Positions 32,701-46,100 are shown, counted from the stretch's first letter. The stretch: DNA of 64,000 nucleotides from Phoronis australis (GCA_002633005.1 NMRA01000080.1:527291-591290); one strand, 5' to 3'. Translations and numbers: made by a program. Notes: generated by a model from the sequence alone, not told the origin.

Positions 32701-34591
32701 GGGACAGGATCGAAAATAAAAACTGGAAAAAAATCGCCAGAAAAACGAAATTAGCTACTAAAAATCCCAAAAAATCTTACACGGGAGGAGGGAAACCCTC
32801 TCGCGACCTTCCTTCTCCTCGGCGCTACGCGCCTCGGATTGTTTCGAATCCTAAACCCCCCTTACTGAAATCGTAGATCTGCCACTGTTGGGGTCATATT
32901 TGCGAGTGTTTCATGCACTCGCGCACTGAACTCGAAATCTTTAAGCTGAGTTTTTACTCGAAATCTCAAGTGTTTAGCTATAATTCCGGGGTCATCAAGT
33001 GCGAATTTTGACTAGCTAGACACTATGTTCGTCTGCGTAAACCATAGTATACATAAGCACAGGATAATAGACATTTATCTAGAGCGCGCACGAACGTATA
33101 AGCGAAAAATGTCATATTGTAAATAATTTCGTAAACTAGTTGACTTGTAGTTTAAATATCATGCACGGAGCCCTGAAGTTGCAGGCCACCCATCATATCA
33201 TTGCAAATAAGTTGCTATTTATTAAAAATATTCAGAGTTCTAAAATAATGAATTCAAAAGTTAATTGCTTCCCAGTCGTCAATCTTCTAGTAATTGCTCG
33301 CTCTCCTTTGCCTAGAATGTTCAAAGAACTACTACTGTCATGAAAGTGGTTGTTTTTTCAGAAGAGAAGAAAACGATGAACTTGTACATGCAGTATGACA
33401 TCGCCATACCGTTCTCGCCTGAACGAANCGAATTTTGACTAGCTAGACACTATGTTCGTCTGCGTAAACCATAGTATACATAAGCACAGGATAATAGACA
33501 TTTATCTAGAGTGCGCACGAACGTATAAGCGAAAAATATCATATTGTAAATAATTTCGTAAACTAGTTGATTTGTAGTTTAAATATCATGCACGGAGCCC
33601 TGAAGTTGCAGGCCACCCATCATATCATTGCAAATAAGTTGCTATTTATTAAAAATATTCAGAGTTCTAAAATAATGAATTCAAAAGTTAATTGCTTCCC
33701 AGTCGTCAATCTTCTAGTAATTGCTCGCTCTCCTTTGCCTAGAATGTTCAAAGAACTACTACTGTCATGAAAGTGGTTGTTTTTTCAGAAGAGAAGAAAA
33801 CGATGAACTTGTACATGCAGTATGACATCGCCATACCGTTCTCGCCTGAACGAAATACAGTCCTGCTTTTCGCTAACTATTTTCTACAAGGAATTGTCGT
33901 CGTATATATTTGCTCGTCTCTTTGCCGTCACAGTCTTAGAGGAAAACTATTCCACGTCATTCCCAGAGTGTGGCCAAAGTTGTTCTTTATTTCTTACTCG
34001 CTCAGTTTCATTCTAGGAATTGCGAGGCTGCGTGCCTTCGTAGCAAACGATGTAATCTGGTCCGCCATTTTATGTGTCGTGTGGCTAGACATGGTAATTT
34101 TTTCTCTGGTCGTGTATTTACAGCGGTCGCTCTCGCCGCCGATTGTCGGTTCGAGGGTCAGTAGCAAGTGGGATCGAGGCATTACGCAATTTCTACTGCC
34201 CAACGCAATGGCAGTTTATGCTGCGTGGATATATATCATATTCCTTGAAAATATCACAATTTGTGTAAAATTTTATACGCAGGATTCTGGAAAGCTATCC
34301 AGCTACTTATATATATTTTTTCTTGCAGTAACTTCTATAGCGTTGACTGTCATAGAAATAAGGTATTTCGACAAGTATCTGCGTTACGTCATGGGACATC
34401 ATTTTGTCTTACTTAACAACGTGGTGGGAATCTTAGCAGGAATAGAACAAGTGTACAACGGCGATCCGGATTCTAATATACTGGTGTTGTCTGCAACTGC
34501 GGTGACAATTTCAGTGCTTTTAATGTTTGCAAAATGTGGAGTTGGAGTTATGAGACGGGAAAAAGAGAAGCGAGCGTGTGTTCACGATTAA
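29590..34591 (+). CDS. eight-pass membrane protein, three exons, family unknown
   Basis: Exons are 29590-29772, 31968-32073 and 33789-34591. Phases 0 and 1 agree at the two joins and the total is 1092 nt, 363 residues plus TAA. The N-terminus is a polar acidic tail (residues 1-60) ending FIPAWWIKSTDY. Predicted helices lie at about 70-94, 121-141, 160-177, 185-207, 228-249, 267-287, 300-316 and 326-345. Notable segments are IPFSPERN before helix 2 and LLPNAMAVYAAW in helix 5. The C-terminus is basic (MRREKEKRACVHD). I do not recognise the family; a distant likeness to TspO-like multipass proteins crossed my mind but is not supported. The role is unknown; it is probably a channel, receptor or transporter-like integral protein. 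Confidence 0.7.
30364..30647 (+). mobile_element. CAGTGGCGGAT element with exact 5-bp target duplication
   Basis: The left end is CAGTGGCGGATTTAAGG and the right end CCTGGATCCGCCCCTG. It is flanked on both sides by CCTTT. At 284 bp it is longer than the 165-bp form because of an insertion after about 50 bp. It lies in intron 1 of the eight-pass gene. Confidence 0.8.
31662..31823 (-). mobile_element. CAGTGGCGGAT element, 162 bp
   Basis: The left end is CAGGGAAGGATCCAGGATTTT and the right end AAAAATCCGCCACTG. Flanks TGACT and TGACC agree at four of five positions. It lies 145 bp upstream of exon 2 of the eight-pass gene. Confidence 0.75.
31968..32073 (+). CDS. eight-pass gene exon 2 (first helix)
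   Basis: The acceptor GGCCAG at 31967 is preceded by a TTTGTTTTTAC tract. It reads VDKTKHDSINVVFVAVMVVA then YICCVSSQAVSFAWE, a clear membrane helix. The donor G|GTAAGT at 32074 is perfect. An in-frame ATG at 32016 could instead serve as a start with a signal-peptide-like N-terminus, but the phase-0 join to exon 1 makes the longer form more likely. Confidence 0.65.
32653..32887 (+). mobile_element. CAGTGGCGGAT element, second subfamily, 235 bp
   Basis: The left end is CAGAGGCGGATCTACAGG and the right end CGTAGATCTGCCACTG. TTGGG flanks both sides. The interior differs from the 165-bp form (GGGGGTTTAAGCCCCCCCC palindrome, GGCGCTACGCGCC) and matches the fragment at 17514-17575. Confidence 0.75.
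33001..33854. repeat. 427-bp direct duplication with an N at the junction
   Basis: 33001-33426 and 33428-33854 are almost identical, differing at a few single bases (for example gagcgcgc/gagtgcgc). The junction is the single N at 33427. The duplicated block contains intron 2 end and the first 66 bases of exon 3 of the eight-pass gene. An assembly or haplotype artefact is the simplest explanation. Confidence 0.85.
33789..34591 (+). CDS. eight-pass gene exon 3
   Basis: The acceptor GTTTTTTCAG ends at 33788 and the exon is entered in phase 1. It has 803 nt carrying seven predicted helices and TAA at 34589-34591. The first 66 bases of the exon and its 3' intron border are also present in a near-identical copy 427 bp upstream (33361 onwards), cut at an N. 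Confidence 0.75.
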
Positions 34592-36664
34592 GCAAATGAC
34601 GTTTCACTGTTGGCTACTTTCTAATTTTAAACATTTTAAACCTCTAAATAATCTTGCCTCTTTCCGGTGTTTTTTGGTACCAACAATGACGTAACTACCG
34701 ACGAAGTTGGTCTCAAGTTACCGTTCAATGTTTAGAAGATGGTTCCGGGGCTTGGCAAAAATTGCACGCTCAAATTCGTGAATTATCATTTTACGAACCG
34801 AGAGCTATCTGAAGGGGGATAAATACCCTAACAGGTGGGCATTAAATATTTGGAGCTCATCGACGTACGGGTGGGTTATAATCGCAGGGTTTGGCACCGA
34901 CGATAAAAAATCTTCAGCAGGTGGAAGGGCTTGGGACATTTTAGAAGTGACATTGTTATGTCGACTTCCTGTAGCCACGACATAGACATGGAATTAAATA
35001 TACTCTTTACGCCTCATTTTAGTTAAAAACCTCATAAAACTAATTTTTAATAAAGCTAATTCAGTAAAATTCCAAATCTTTTCAAACTTAACTGAATTTA
35101 GTATGAACTTTTTAGATTACTTTTCATTTTTGGTGGTGCACCATCCCCAAAATGGCCGCCGTAATGCGTGACAGCTGACTCGTGCATTTATGGGTACTCT
35201 TTCAACTGCCAGTATATGTAATGAAGTTTCCGCGGAAACCCCGCCCAATTTAAAAAAAAATTAAAATTAATGGTAAATTTTAAATAAGACAACCATCAAC
35301 AAGGCTGAAAGTTACGAAATGTTTACATTTTAGTGATATCATTCGACTGACGAAACTCATCTTGTGTTCCCAATGGGTGAATATAAAAGAGTACCTTTAA
35401 CGGGGTTCGAACCCCCTACTCGACATTTGTATTGGTAATATAAATGTCACGGATTTGCAAGTTCCTCTTGGTCATGGATCCGCGCCTAATAACAGCATTT
35501 TAGAAACGCCAAAATGGTGACCATTGCTTTTTACACTTGGTTTTTGCTCTGATGTAGTTCGTGAGAGATATGGAGTATTGCTGTACGTCTTGTTACACGT
35601 CATGAAACGGACATGGTTGAATATTGTCGTGTTATTGTTGTTAAATACGCCTACATGTATAGAATAGTGCTCCCTGTTTCTCGCATTATCACACATTGAA
35701 AACGTGAACTACACGTCAGCATATCGTTAATTTTGAAAATTTTGTACAAGAATATTTGGTCATCTGCATTTTAAGAATAACCTTTGAGCTTTCAGAAAGT
35801 GTTGTTTTTTCCAAATTGTTAAAAAATTACCAAAATCAGTCTTTATCTTTATCGCTTTCAATCCTGTGGAAAGAAATAAAATTTTGTCTTGAAGTGGAGT
35901 GCTTGATACAAAAAGGGTTATCTGTGCTACTTTATACGTGCTTGATAACCGTAGCCACGTGATGGTAATTCCATTGATTGTATCTCAGCTACTCACGAAA
36001 GAAAACTGTGTACAAAGTATTTAATATAATAGTTTACATTTTGAAACAATGAGCATGGAAATACATGAGCAACAAGCAGAAGAAATGATCAATTCATAAC
36101 TTATTCAATCAATCCAATGTTCCTTGTAGTCAACACGACTCAGATCAGGCGACTGCCAAAAAGCGTTTCCTGCTTTGTAATACGTGAAGAGCGAATTGAA
36201 GCAGGAGCACAGATAAGAGAAATATGCTCTCTTTACATTTTTCCAGGTTACGTTATGTTTCGCACTGGAGAAAGGCGGCTTATCGCAGTTGCACAGATGT
36301 AAGATTGCCTACAGACTGAAAATTCCTTTACTCAGACATTTCTTCCCGGGTAGTCAGGAGATTCGCTTGCGCACGCTGTGATAACACCATGGCTGTTCAA
36401 GCAGGTGTTTGTGATGGCTGTGTATCTGTGTACGTACGTTACGTGGTGGACTATCATTTGGCTGTCCTCTTTTCTTCCGATCTCATGTCGGATATAATTT
36501 GTACGTCACCAAAATGCACCTGAAGTACAATATTTTTGCGTGTGTGAAACAGGTGACAAGAATGTTTCGCATCTTCTTATGCAGACGTGTTTTGAATACC
36601 ATGCAAATGGCATTTGGTATTCATGAGATTATCAGCCGGACATTAAGTTTCTCAATGTCTCGCG
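34592..36664. other. convergent intergenic region
   Basis: This lies between the stop of the eight-pass gene and the stop of the MNX gene, which face each other. Both 3'UTRs should be here. A TTTAAT (ATTAAA on the minus strand) near 36022 is a possible MNX poly(A) signal about 640 bp past the stop. At 35399-35415 a B-box-like inverted GGGGTTCGAACCCC occurs without a tRNA fold. Confidence 0.35.
36594..36622. promoter_or_regulatory. octamer motif inside an inverted repeat, MNX 3' region
   Basis: GAATACCA (36594-36601) and TGGTATTC (36615-36622) flank TGCAAATGGCATT. Together with the preceding A this contains the POU octamer ATGCAAAT. It lies about 45 bases past the MNX stop codon. A regulatory role is inference only. 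Confidence 0.25.
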
Positions 36665-36886
36665 CTACGAGCAGACGAGGGATGTTCCTTGACTGCTGCT
36701 TGGGAACTTATCATTATGACTGATGGCTGGTGTCACGTGATCTTCATCTTCATCATAACTTTTCAAGTCACACTGAGCAATGTCACTGTCTTTTGTTTTA
36801 TCTTGTGAATTTTTCATCTTTGAGTCTCCTGAACCTTTCTTGCTTCTCTTCCATTTCATCCGTCTGTTTTGAAACCATATTTTTAC
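36665..36886 (-). CDS. MNX exon 3 (homeodomain helix 3, C-terminus)
   Basis: Acceptor TTTATTTTAG; it starts exactly at Val of the recognition helix ([17 protein letters not shown]). The intron therefore falls at homeodomain 44/45, a position used in many ANTP-class genes. The remaining 56 residues are Lys/Ser/Asp-rich with an acidic DEDEDH cluster, and end LVCS then TAG at 36665-36667. Confidence 0.95.
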   Translation of the reverse strand, partial: VKIWFQNRRMKWKRSKKGSGDSKMKNSQDKTKDSDIAQCDLKSYDEDEDHVTPAISHNDKFPSSSQGTSLVCS

Positions 36887-37119
36887 CTAAAATAAACCGG
36901 AAACTTGAGTTTCGTGCAGCATTTGACATTGTAGCGCCACTCAGCGGCCCTCCTCTAAAATGGAATACAACGGTACTAGCGCAAACATTAAATAACCCTA
37001 CACGGCAATGACAAACTTTCCTTTTGTATTCCATTTTAACATTATTATACAGGAAAGTCTGGCGCTAAAGTTACGTCCATTATTTTAGGTGCACATTATC
37101 TAATTCGATCGAGCAACTG

Positions 37120-37182
<63 letters not shown>

Positions 37183-40100
37183 ACACACACACACACATAT
37201 ATATGTACCATTCTTATCCTACACGTTTTCACACTTCTCCCACGGCCATCCATGGATCGTGTATAAATAGCACATGAGTTTTACTTATTTTGTTAGATAT
37301 TGATGCAGGAATAAAAAGACATCTGTGTTAAATAATTTCTGAATATCTAAAAGTTAATACCGGTAAATTATTATGATTAATAGTTGGGAATCAGTTATCT
37401 CTGGTCTATGTTACACTAATCCTTAAACACTATCCCAGACACAAGAAAAATTATATCGACTGCCGAATTACAGGACAATAAGCTCTGACAATACGATAGT
37501 GTCACTTCGGATTAACTTGTTCCCACAGAATAATTTGGAGGCTTTAATTCCTCATTGCAGTTGTGTTGCAAAACGTTGTGCGGGTGTTCTAACCTGGATT
37601 GCATTCTGCTCAATCCACATAGAAAAATCTCCGAAATCAGTTGGGGACTGCACAGTTCAGTAACCACAACAAATAATAACATTCATAGGATAGAAGTTCA
37701 AAAGTTAGGCTTTTGCTATATGGCACTGTTTTTTTTCACAGAAGAGGCACGATAATGAAACTGGTCGGTTCTTAAATTCTACTAGGTATGGCGGTAACAA
37801 TTATTCTTTTCAAGCTACGATTAGCAGTGTCTTTGTTGTTACGTGCCAGTACGTATGTAAGTCAATTCTGACCAGGTAAAATGGAAAATTAATTTGTTTG
37901 TGAGCTACATTAATTGGACAGTACCTAATTCTCTCTGTCTCTCTAAGATCACACTATCATTGTACCCTACACATGAACATCATGTCTTGTAGTTATTGCT
38001 GTCATATCTTTTTTCAAAATGAAAAAATTGATTGGAAATTGTCAAATTCGTCTACTTTCTCTTCTTTTTTCGTTTCTTTTGTGTTCAACACACACCATTA
38101 CATCAGCACGTGCGCACCAGGCAAAATCAAATAAAACAAAACAAAATAACAATTTTCTTGTGTTTATTGGGTTCTACGAAATTCACTCTAGTCGGTCAAA
38201 CCATCATTGTATGGTATAGATAAACAACCTCCTGCCTTTATTTGTGTTTGGTTGTTGTTACTATATTTTTGTCAAATTATAAGTTTCAAAATTCTTCTAC
38301 CCTCTCTTGTTTCTTTTTGTTGTTTTGATAGTCATTCTCACAAGTATGATTTTCATTCCGATGATACGTATTTTCAATGTCCTGTGTGCGAGCTTTCGAA
38401 GGTCCCAAACTCCACCTTCATACAAAGATAACTAATTTCGAAACGGTTTAATAACACGTCATGTGCATTACCTATGACACCATCCCAGGACAAGGTAAAC
38501 TCGTGTTAAGTTAGCGTAATTCGAAATATGAATTAGTTCATTAGACGAACAAAAAATCGAAACAAAACACGACCCCCATGCATCTCCCAAGTCCCACGCA
38601 GCCCTGCAGTGATGACCCTAGTTGTATAAGCGGATTGCGCACGCGCAATTCCTTAACTTTACAGTTCGAATGGTGATGTCCGGTACGCATCCCTCCTCGG
38701 GATGGTTCGAGATCTCTTAGGCTGCGTAATGTTAGGTGGCGTCAAATTATTTTTCCGTCGTGTACATATATCTAATTAACGGTATTATCGCGTATCCTAC
38801 CTCTAATCCATGAGAAACACGATTGTGTGAACACAAATACAGCTTCTACGTAATAATCGGTTTAAAACATCAATCACGACTCCCGACGTTATCTGAGCGC
38901 TCAGTAGGTGACAGAAACGATGAAAATTGGGAAGCAACATTCAAATTAATAATAGATGGTTTACTAATATGGTCCCGTTGATAAACTTCGTGCCGATAGA
39001 GGCAAATATCTCCACATCCAAGTACCTATCTGTTTTAATCCTAGTTTATCTTGCCGTGAAAGACATTTGCTTCATATTAAATCAGTTGCGACATTGTAAA
39101 GGTATTCTAATCGTACATGAATGAGGGTGGTTGCCGTGGCAACCTTTTGTCCTAGGGGCCCAGTTTATCTGTGGGTAATCACCTGGTCAAATTGCACCGT
39201 CTTAACTTAAGCAGGTAATTAGAATTTTGTAATATTATTTGATAATTAGAATGATATGGTCTGGTCGCGTGTTTTCGACTCCGAGCACTAGGAAAACATC
39301 CCTATTGTTAAGTATATATTGAAAAGGTGTGGACGTTTGACTAGACAAAATTAATAGATTTTATTAAATCTAGAGTTCATTCCTATAGATTTCAAGGTTT
39401 AAGTAAATAAGTGTCCTTACCCCGATCGTTTTGAAGACACGTTTTTTTCCGAGTTAACTTCGTAAAAACTAACTCAGAGATTCTTATGTCGTACGCTACA
39501 GCTGAATAGTATAATGAGTTATTTGCTTTCGATAGAGCGATTTCACTATGTAGTTTTCTCTCTTCCGGTGCTCAAAGCGGCATAAAACCAGTGCTTACCT
39601 ATATAAAATTGGTGTCGTCTTGTCTGATTCTGTTTAGACGTGAACAAATACCCAACTGTTCTTCCCGAGCCCAGAGAACATTTTAACTTAGTTAGGAACT
39701 AGATAAGACCAACTTTATAATGCTAAGTGGCTTAAATCACAAGTCGTTTTTGACAGAAATCACGAGTTTAATGCTAGTTTAATTACAGTGTAAAGTAGAC
39801 AAAGCGAGAATGTTTGCTGGGATGTGGAAACATATATGCGCGTGCAAATAACACTTGGAAATGATCCAGGTTTGACTCCTGAAAAAAAAGAAAGTTGGGA
39901 ACACTTCTGTCACGTTTCTGATCGGTAGGTCATCAAGGAAAGAGAGCGTGGATGTGTTTCATGTAAATCTATTGATCACGCTCCCTCCACAGACAGGATC
40001 CGCGCCGTTCTCGTGATGTCACACACTTATAAAAACTTACCTGTGTTTCTGTCAGCATCAGTGATGTAGCCACTTCAAAACGTTTGGGCCGAGAAAGATA

Positions 40101-43100
40101 TTTGTTCATTTTGAACTGTCGCTCTAGTTCCAATAGCTGTTGACTCGTGAACGCCGTGCGAGGGCGTCGACTTTTTCCCAGAATACCGTGCTGGTTTTGT
40201 CCTGTAAATGAAAAAGGAAATTGAATTGGTTAGTAATAAGTAAGTCAGAGAAAATGAACTAAAACAATCTGTAGGCATTTAAAAAACTGAATCACTCGAG
40301 ACTTCCTTTAGGAAAAACAAAAAATTTTGGAACTCTATGAATGAAGCGCATCGTTGATAAAATTTTCGTTAAAACCAGTTGTCACTAATAGTAGATACAT
40401 GTATAAAGATTTTAGGCAGAATGCAGCCGGTTCAACTATTCGAAATTCTCAATTGATTTCTACTTCACCCGCCCAATCTCCATCACTTCCAAAATAGGAA
40501 TCTCAGAATATTCTGGTTTGGAAAGGCATTGCATCATACACATATATACAAGACATAAAAGATACATAGAGCCAGTCAGATTATTTCCAAATGCGGTAAT
40601 TTTAATATCGAACATCAAAAACAATATCAATGGGTCATTTCAGCTGTTGATTACTCTGTTTCATTTCTTCTAGTTCTTTTTCTCGTAAACTGATTTTTGT
40701 CGAACTATTTTTGAACGGACTCGCGAAACGACGATTTCCACATGTTGTTTGGTATCTCTAGACAAAACTCCTGGTATAGCTCATTGCTCTAGATGAGCCG
40801 ACTCGTACACGAGACAGATGATACCACCCCCCCCNCTCCCAGTCGCCATCACTTTCGATTTTCGCCACATCTCCTTCCCCTTGGCGTTCGCTTACATAAG
40901 AAAGAGACGATTCCACCCGAGGCGTTACCTCCCAAGTCGACGGCACATTCCTATCGATCCTAGTATGGTTTCGGCGGGTTCAGCCGTACATCCTACGAGG
41001 AAGTTTGGGACAAAAAAATACGGAGTTTTAATCAACACTTTGGTTCATGAAACTTATAGGAGATGAGCGATAAATGATAAATCACCCATAAGTCCATTTA
41101 CTTTGTTAATTTTTTTCTCGCGATCTTTGTTCCATCTATTCGTTTTCATAGCTTGAGAGACATATCCGAACACTTAATTAGCGAGGGCATATTTACATGT
41201 ATGTCCTAACCTCTTCTATATGAGAACACTCTTCTGATTTCAGGTGCATATCCAAGATTTTGAGTTAGGGGAGGGGGCAGGCCAGAGAATTAGCCAAGAT
41301 TTTGCTCGTCAGACATTCGCATTCCCGAACTGCCAAATGGAATCAGGGAGAATTTTAAGGGGCGCATGGCCCTCTTACCCCTCCCCCCCAACAAAAGTCC
41401 GCCCACTGGATTTCCACGTCTTTTAGTGATAAAATCAACAGCCGGCGATTGATATCCTCGTTATAACGTTGGGCGAATTTATCTCTTCTCCAATAATCCA
41501 CTTTGTCTATTAGATAATTGGCCATGATCAAGAAAATTAAGTTGATTTGTGAGTTGATATTGAGATATATTGCTAATTCACTTAGTTCGCCTGACATACT
41601 AATTAGAGTCGATTTAGCCGTTTCGACAAATAGTCCCTTGTTGGCAATAACGATTAATTAGGGGAAATGAACGCGTTTTATATTTATTGGAAACTTTCCA
41701 CGTCATCGTTCCCACTTTAGATGTTTAACATGTTTCTCCAGCCCGTTTTGATGCAAATAAACATTTGAATAATAACAATTCAAGAGAATCGCAACGTTTA
41801 AATGGAGATTCATGACCTGCGGATAATTTCGAAAGTGAAAAACTTTAACTGAATCTTGCACCTAAATTTGAGCTGCTCTAAGCGTCTCATTAACTTAGAA
41901 CGTTGGCGTCGTCCTAAATTATCATAGGTTAAAGTTTTTTTCTTTTTCAAAATCACCACACTTTAAGGCAGGATTTTCAAGCTTCTTTTTGTTGAGCTTG
42001 TCGTTGGCCGCCTGTCATTCGATGAAGTCGAGGCAGATGACGTATCACTTAAAGCTACATTTGGCCCTCAGTGTAGCTGGCTAAAAACGAAAGTCGGATT
42101 CATCCTTATACTCTCATCAAATCGGTCTCGCACTATAAAAATGTTTAGCATGACGTCATTTTGATGTCATTGGGACGTTTTGGACCCAGTGTGACGGCAT
42201 GTCTACTCTTATTTTTGGGGTCCAAATTGCGTTATCTACTGCCACTTCATCGCTAAACATCTGAATTCCTTACATTGATAGGATTTCATGTCTGTTAAAA
42301 TCTCAAGTTACGCGCAATGTGGCGTACTTGCACTGTTTTTGACGTCATACTTTAGTGTTGGCCAACCTCAATAAATTATAGAGAGTTTTCGATGTTCTTG
42401 TTGGTGACGGAAATAGAATGTTGTCGGTCTGCGACCATTGAGGTCGTGAGTTCGACTCCACCTTGCGGGCTAATCTAAAAACAAATTCTTACCCATTGTT
42501 TGACTTTAGATGAAAAAATAATGCAAATCTGCGAACGAACAGTTCCTCCTTCCTATTCAGTCTTTCGATTAACTGGCGAAACCAGAAAGAACATATTTAA
42601 AAGAATATCAAGCCCTGTTTTGAGGACTTCAAACAATCCTCGTTCTGTCTCCCCATAATGCAACGTTGGCGTCAATCTTCCAAGTTAAAGTCAGAAATCA
42701 ACTAAAAGCTCATACTCCCTATCTCAAAAATTGGATATTTTGGGCCTTGGTCTTTTCCAACAGTTGCTATGTAATTCGATAAAAGCGTAGGTCATTCTTG
42801 CCCCTTTTGTAAACTTTGAAAGGAGTTTCAAAATTTCCTCCAAACTTGGAAGAGACTTTGGGATTACAGAGCATAATTTTGTTTAAGAGAAGTGGTTGGG
42901 AAGTCGTTTTTAGTATTTGTCAAAAGGCCAAAAGCCTGGTTTCAGGTGATATCCTTTTAACCGTTTATCTAGGATTTCTGTATACTCCATTAATCTTCTT
43001 TAATTTGACGAATCTCACGCGTCCATTGAAGATTTTTTATAAAACAAAAAGTTTACTTCCGTATAAAGTGAATGTGTCATCTGTTTTAACTAAAATTTTC

Positions 43101-46100
43101 TTAAAAGAATACATTTGCCGCCATTCGCATCATTTATTGTGATTTTTGAAAGCACTATAGCAAACACCATCAGCATACAAATGGCAAGGGCACTGCTTTT
43201 ATTTTTCACTGCCTGTTTAAAATATTTGTTTTCCATTTAGCGGAATTGTTATACGCACCGTACACGCACGTGCATTTTATGGCTGAACAAACAACGCAGA
43301 ATGAGTATAAAGACACGTCATTATTGTTCCACTGGAGTTTATTTATCAAGTCGCAGATTCTTGAAGTGTAAAGTGGATTATATTGCTTTGTTTTCGGTAG
43401 TTCGTTGAAAGCAATGATTCTTTGAAATGTTAGTCGATAGATTTATTTTGCTAGAATAGAGCGACTATTACAGAGCACTACGAAATTTTAAAAAAATTCT
43501 CCTCACTACGTTGTTTTGGTATCTTGTATCGCTGGCAAGCTAATATCGGTGGAACGATCGAGATCTGTCAGGTCGCGCCACTCGATATCAATTTAATTAT
43601 GAAGCGTAGAACACTACTCGGTAATCACAGGCGGTTCTTTCTCTCGAGACTCAAAAAGAGCGCATATTAAAGTTAAATCTTACAATTCTGTCCATGTTGC
43701 AACGACTTAATAATATTCATTAGTTCTTGTGTTCAATCATTCAAGCAACCGTAAACTATATCGCTTCATCAATTTGCGCATGACCGAAAATTGATATTGG
43801 CTCCTGTGAGCATCGCTCACATGTACGCGCGTTCTAATCACTTGAGAGGAAAATGAGCCAATCACCGTTAACATTACTAATAGCTAAAGAGCCGCAGTAG
43901 TTAATCTTCACTATTCTTATCTCAGTGTTGAACGGTTACACGAACAAATGAAGATTAAATTAAGAAATTAAGCGTTGTGCTAAGAGATGAATAGACGCGC
44001 CACTCAACTAAGGTTGTAACTTTTCAAATGTCATTTAATGCATTTCTCGAACATTTTTTAAAAATATATTTTAATGGAAATTCTAGCTTATATTTTTTGC
44101 ACAAGGCTACGTAAAATAAATTTTGGCTTTAAATTGATGTGCATAGTTTTTGTTGACTATTTTAAAGTTTTTATCTCTTATCTCAGTTTGTTAGCACAGG
44201 GGAACATGGCTCAGCCGTGTCAATGTTTGACTATAACTAGGCGTAATTTCGGTTTAGTTATGGCATCATAATTACGTAATTTTATTTGTATTTAAGATTA
44301 AATTTCCAGCTAAACGGAAAGTGTGAAATGTTTTAATTTTAGGTAGATTTTAACAATACCTAATTTAATTTAAACAATTAATCAATTTGTTACACGTACG
44401 AAGATACGATCGTTAATTAGATAATTGGTATCTATTTTAGTTTTTTATACAATTGACCAATTTACTTCGGTTATTAGAGAATTGTCTGGGGGAATAAAGT
44501 CCATTTTCTCCCAACATAAAAACAAATTGATAGCCTGCCCTTGTGGGGAACAGTCATTCACTTGTATTTTATATCTTATTATTAAATTACCATATCGACG
44601 ATAACTAATCATTGGGCTACTTATCGCTTGCTGTGAACTTATCGCTCTCTCCAACGAGCAATAAACATTTTACAACGGGAGAGACTTCTCGTTCTATCAG
44701 TTCATAAAAATTACTTCACAGCAAATTATTACTTATAAAAATTCGTCGAAAAGGTCGCAGACACCAAGCCCTTGTTTTATGTTTTCCACAACACTCATTT
44801 CAATAGCTCGAGTACGTATTAAACCCTAAAACTGGGACATTTTGTGACCATTACCACACTTCATCTCTTTACAAGCGTATTTTGGATGAATTAGACAAAT
44901 ATACCCCTATTTCAGTTCAATAACCTTTTCCCACAGGAATTCGGTATATTTTTGTCCTGCAAGTTCCTTTTCTTTATTGCGTGTGTTATCTGTTTAGGAT
45001 ACTATAGGAGGTCACATTAATCTTTGCTATGATATATGTAATACGCAGATATGAGTACCAGTGTTTAAACTGGAAAAATATCAACCAGTGGCAAATCCCC
45101 TAGATCAAAAAAGATATGTCTAACATTTACAAGGGTGTAAACCACTCTTAAAACCCTTAACATAGAGCCTTAGTCCCTTACCGTAGACAATTTTTAGTGC
45201 AAATGAGCGAAAAAACATAGAAGCGGGGTTGCACACTTCGGTAGTTTACACTAAAAATTGTTCGTGGTAAAGGTTGCCTGATTAGGGTTAAAGTTCAAGT
45301 TACTATGGTGATAATTTTTACAGTGCATGAATTGTAAGAGTTGGTTTCCACTCCCTGATTTGTGAAGTAGTTGTGACGGACGTTTATTTGTCACATTCTC
45401 TCACAATGATTAAATTAATGTATCAAAGGGTGGTTTTACAATTCTTTTCTCTAAACCCCCGGGCTCGTTCTCTAATATGTACACTGTGACTAGTTTTCCA
45501 TTGAGAAAAGGTATATAAAAAACAAAATGCGACACTGTTCGAGGTTTATTATCATACTTATCATTGAGAAAAGGGATTAATTAATTCAATCTGGGCACTT
45601 ATTGTTGAATAATTTGAATTGGTGACAAGAAATTGCGAATCTGAGTCAAGACCTCTTCAACGATGGTACTTGTTCATCAAGCATTGAAATTTTAACCTTA
45701 CGTTTTCGACGATAGTACACTCAGTGACGTCACTATAGTAAACGAAGGTGCGCGCATCGGAAATCGTCTGCGTTTGCAAAACGACGCCAAGTGGTTAATA
45801 AGCAACGTAGCTGTTACTTCGCCACGTGAGCTCAAGAGGGCAAGTTACTTTAACACGTTTCCTTTGTTTATATGGAGCCACGGCGTATCAAATCACTTCA
45901 GCAGCAAACGCGCGTGTTTAAATTGTCCCTACATGTGTGCTATTCGTAATTCGTGTCTCCGTAATATCTTCTTGTTATGTCAGCTCAGTGCTCAGCGTGT
46001 GAAGAGTTCCTTAATATATGACATGGTCTACTGTCATGTTAAATAAACACACAAGAGCTCGAATAAACATTTTAAGTGGCGTATCCGTAGCATCAATTAT

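Noticed and set aside
33140-33343. Open frame repeated at 33567-33770
   Set aside because: The same intronic sequence counted twice in a direct duplication; it ends just before the exon 3 acceptor and has no start context or homology.
38019-38223. Small protein with a signal-peptide-like start in MNX intron 2
   Set aside because: The hydrophobic start is followed by low-complexity Lys/Asn/Thr sequence, and an overlapping frame is equally open; no support for a gene.
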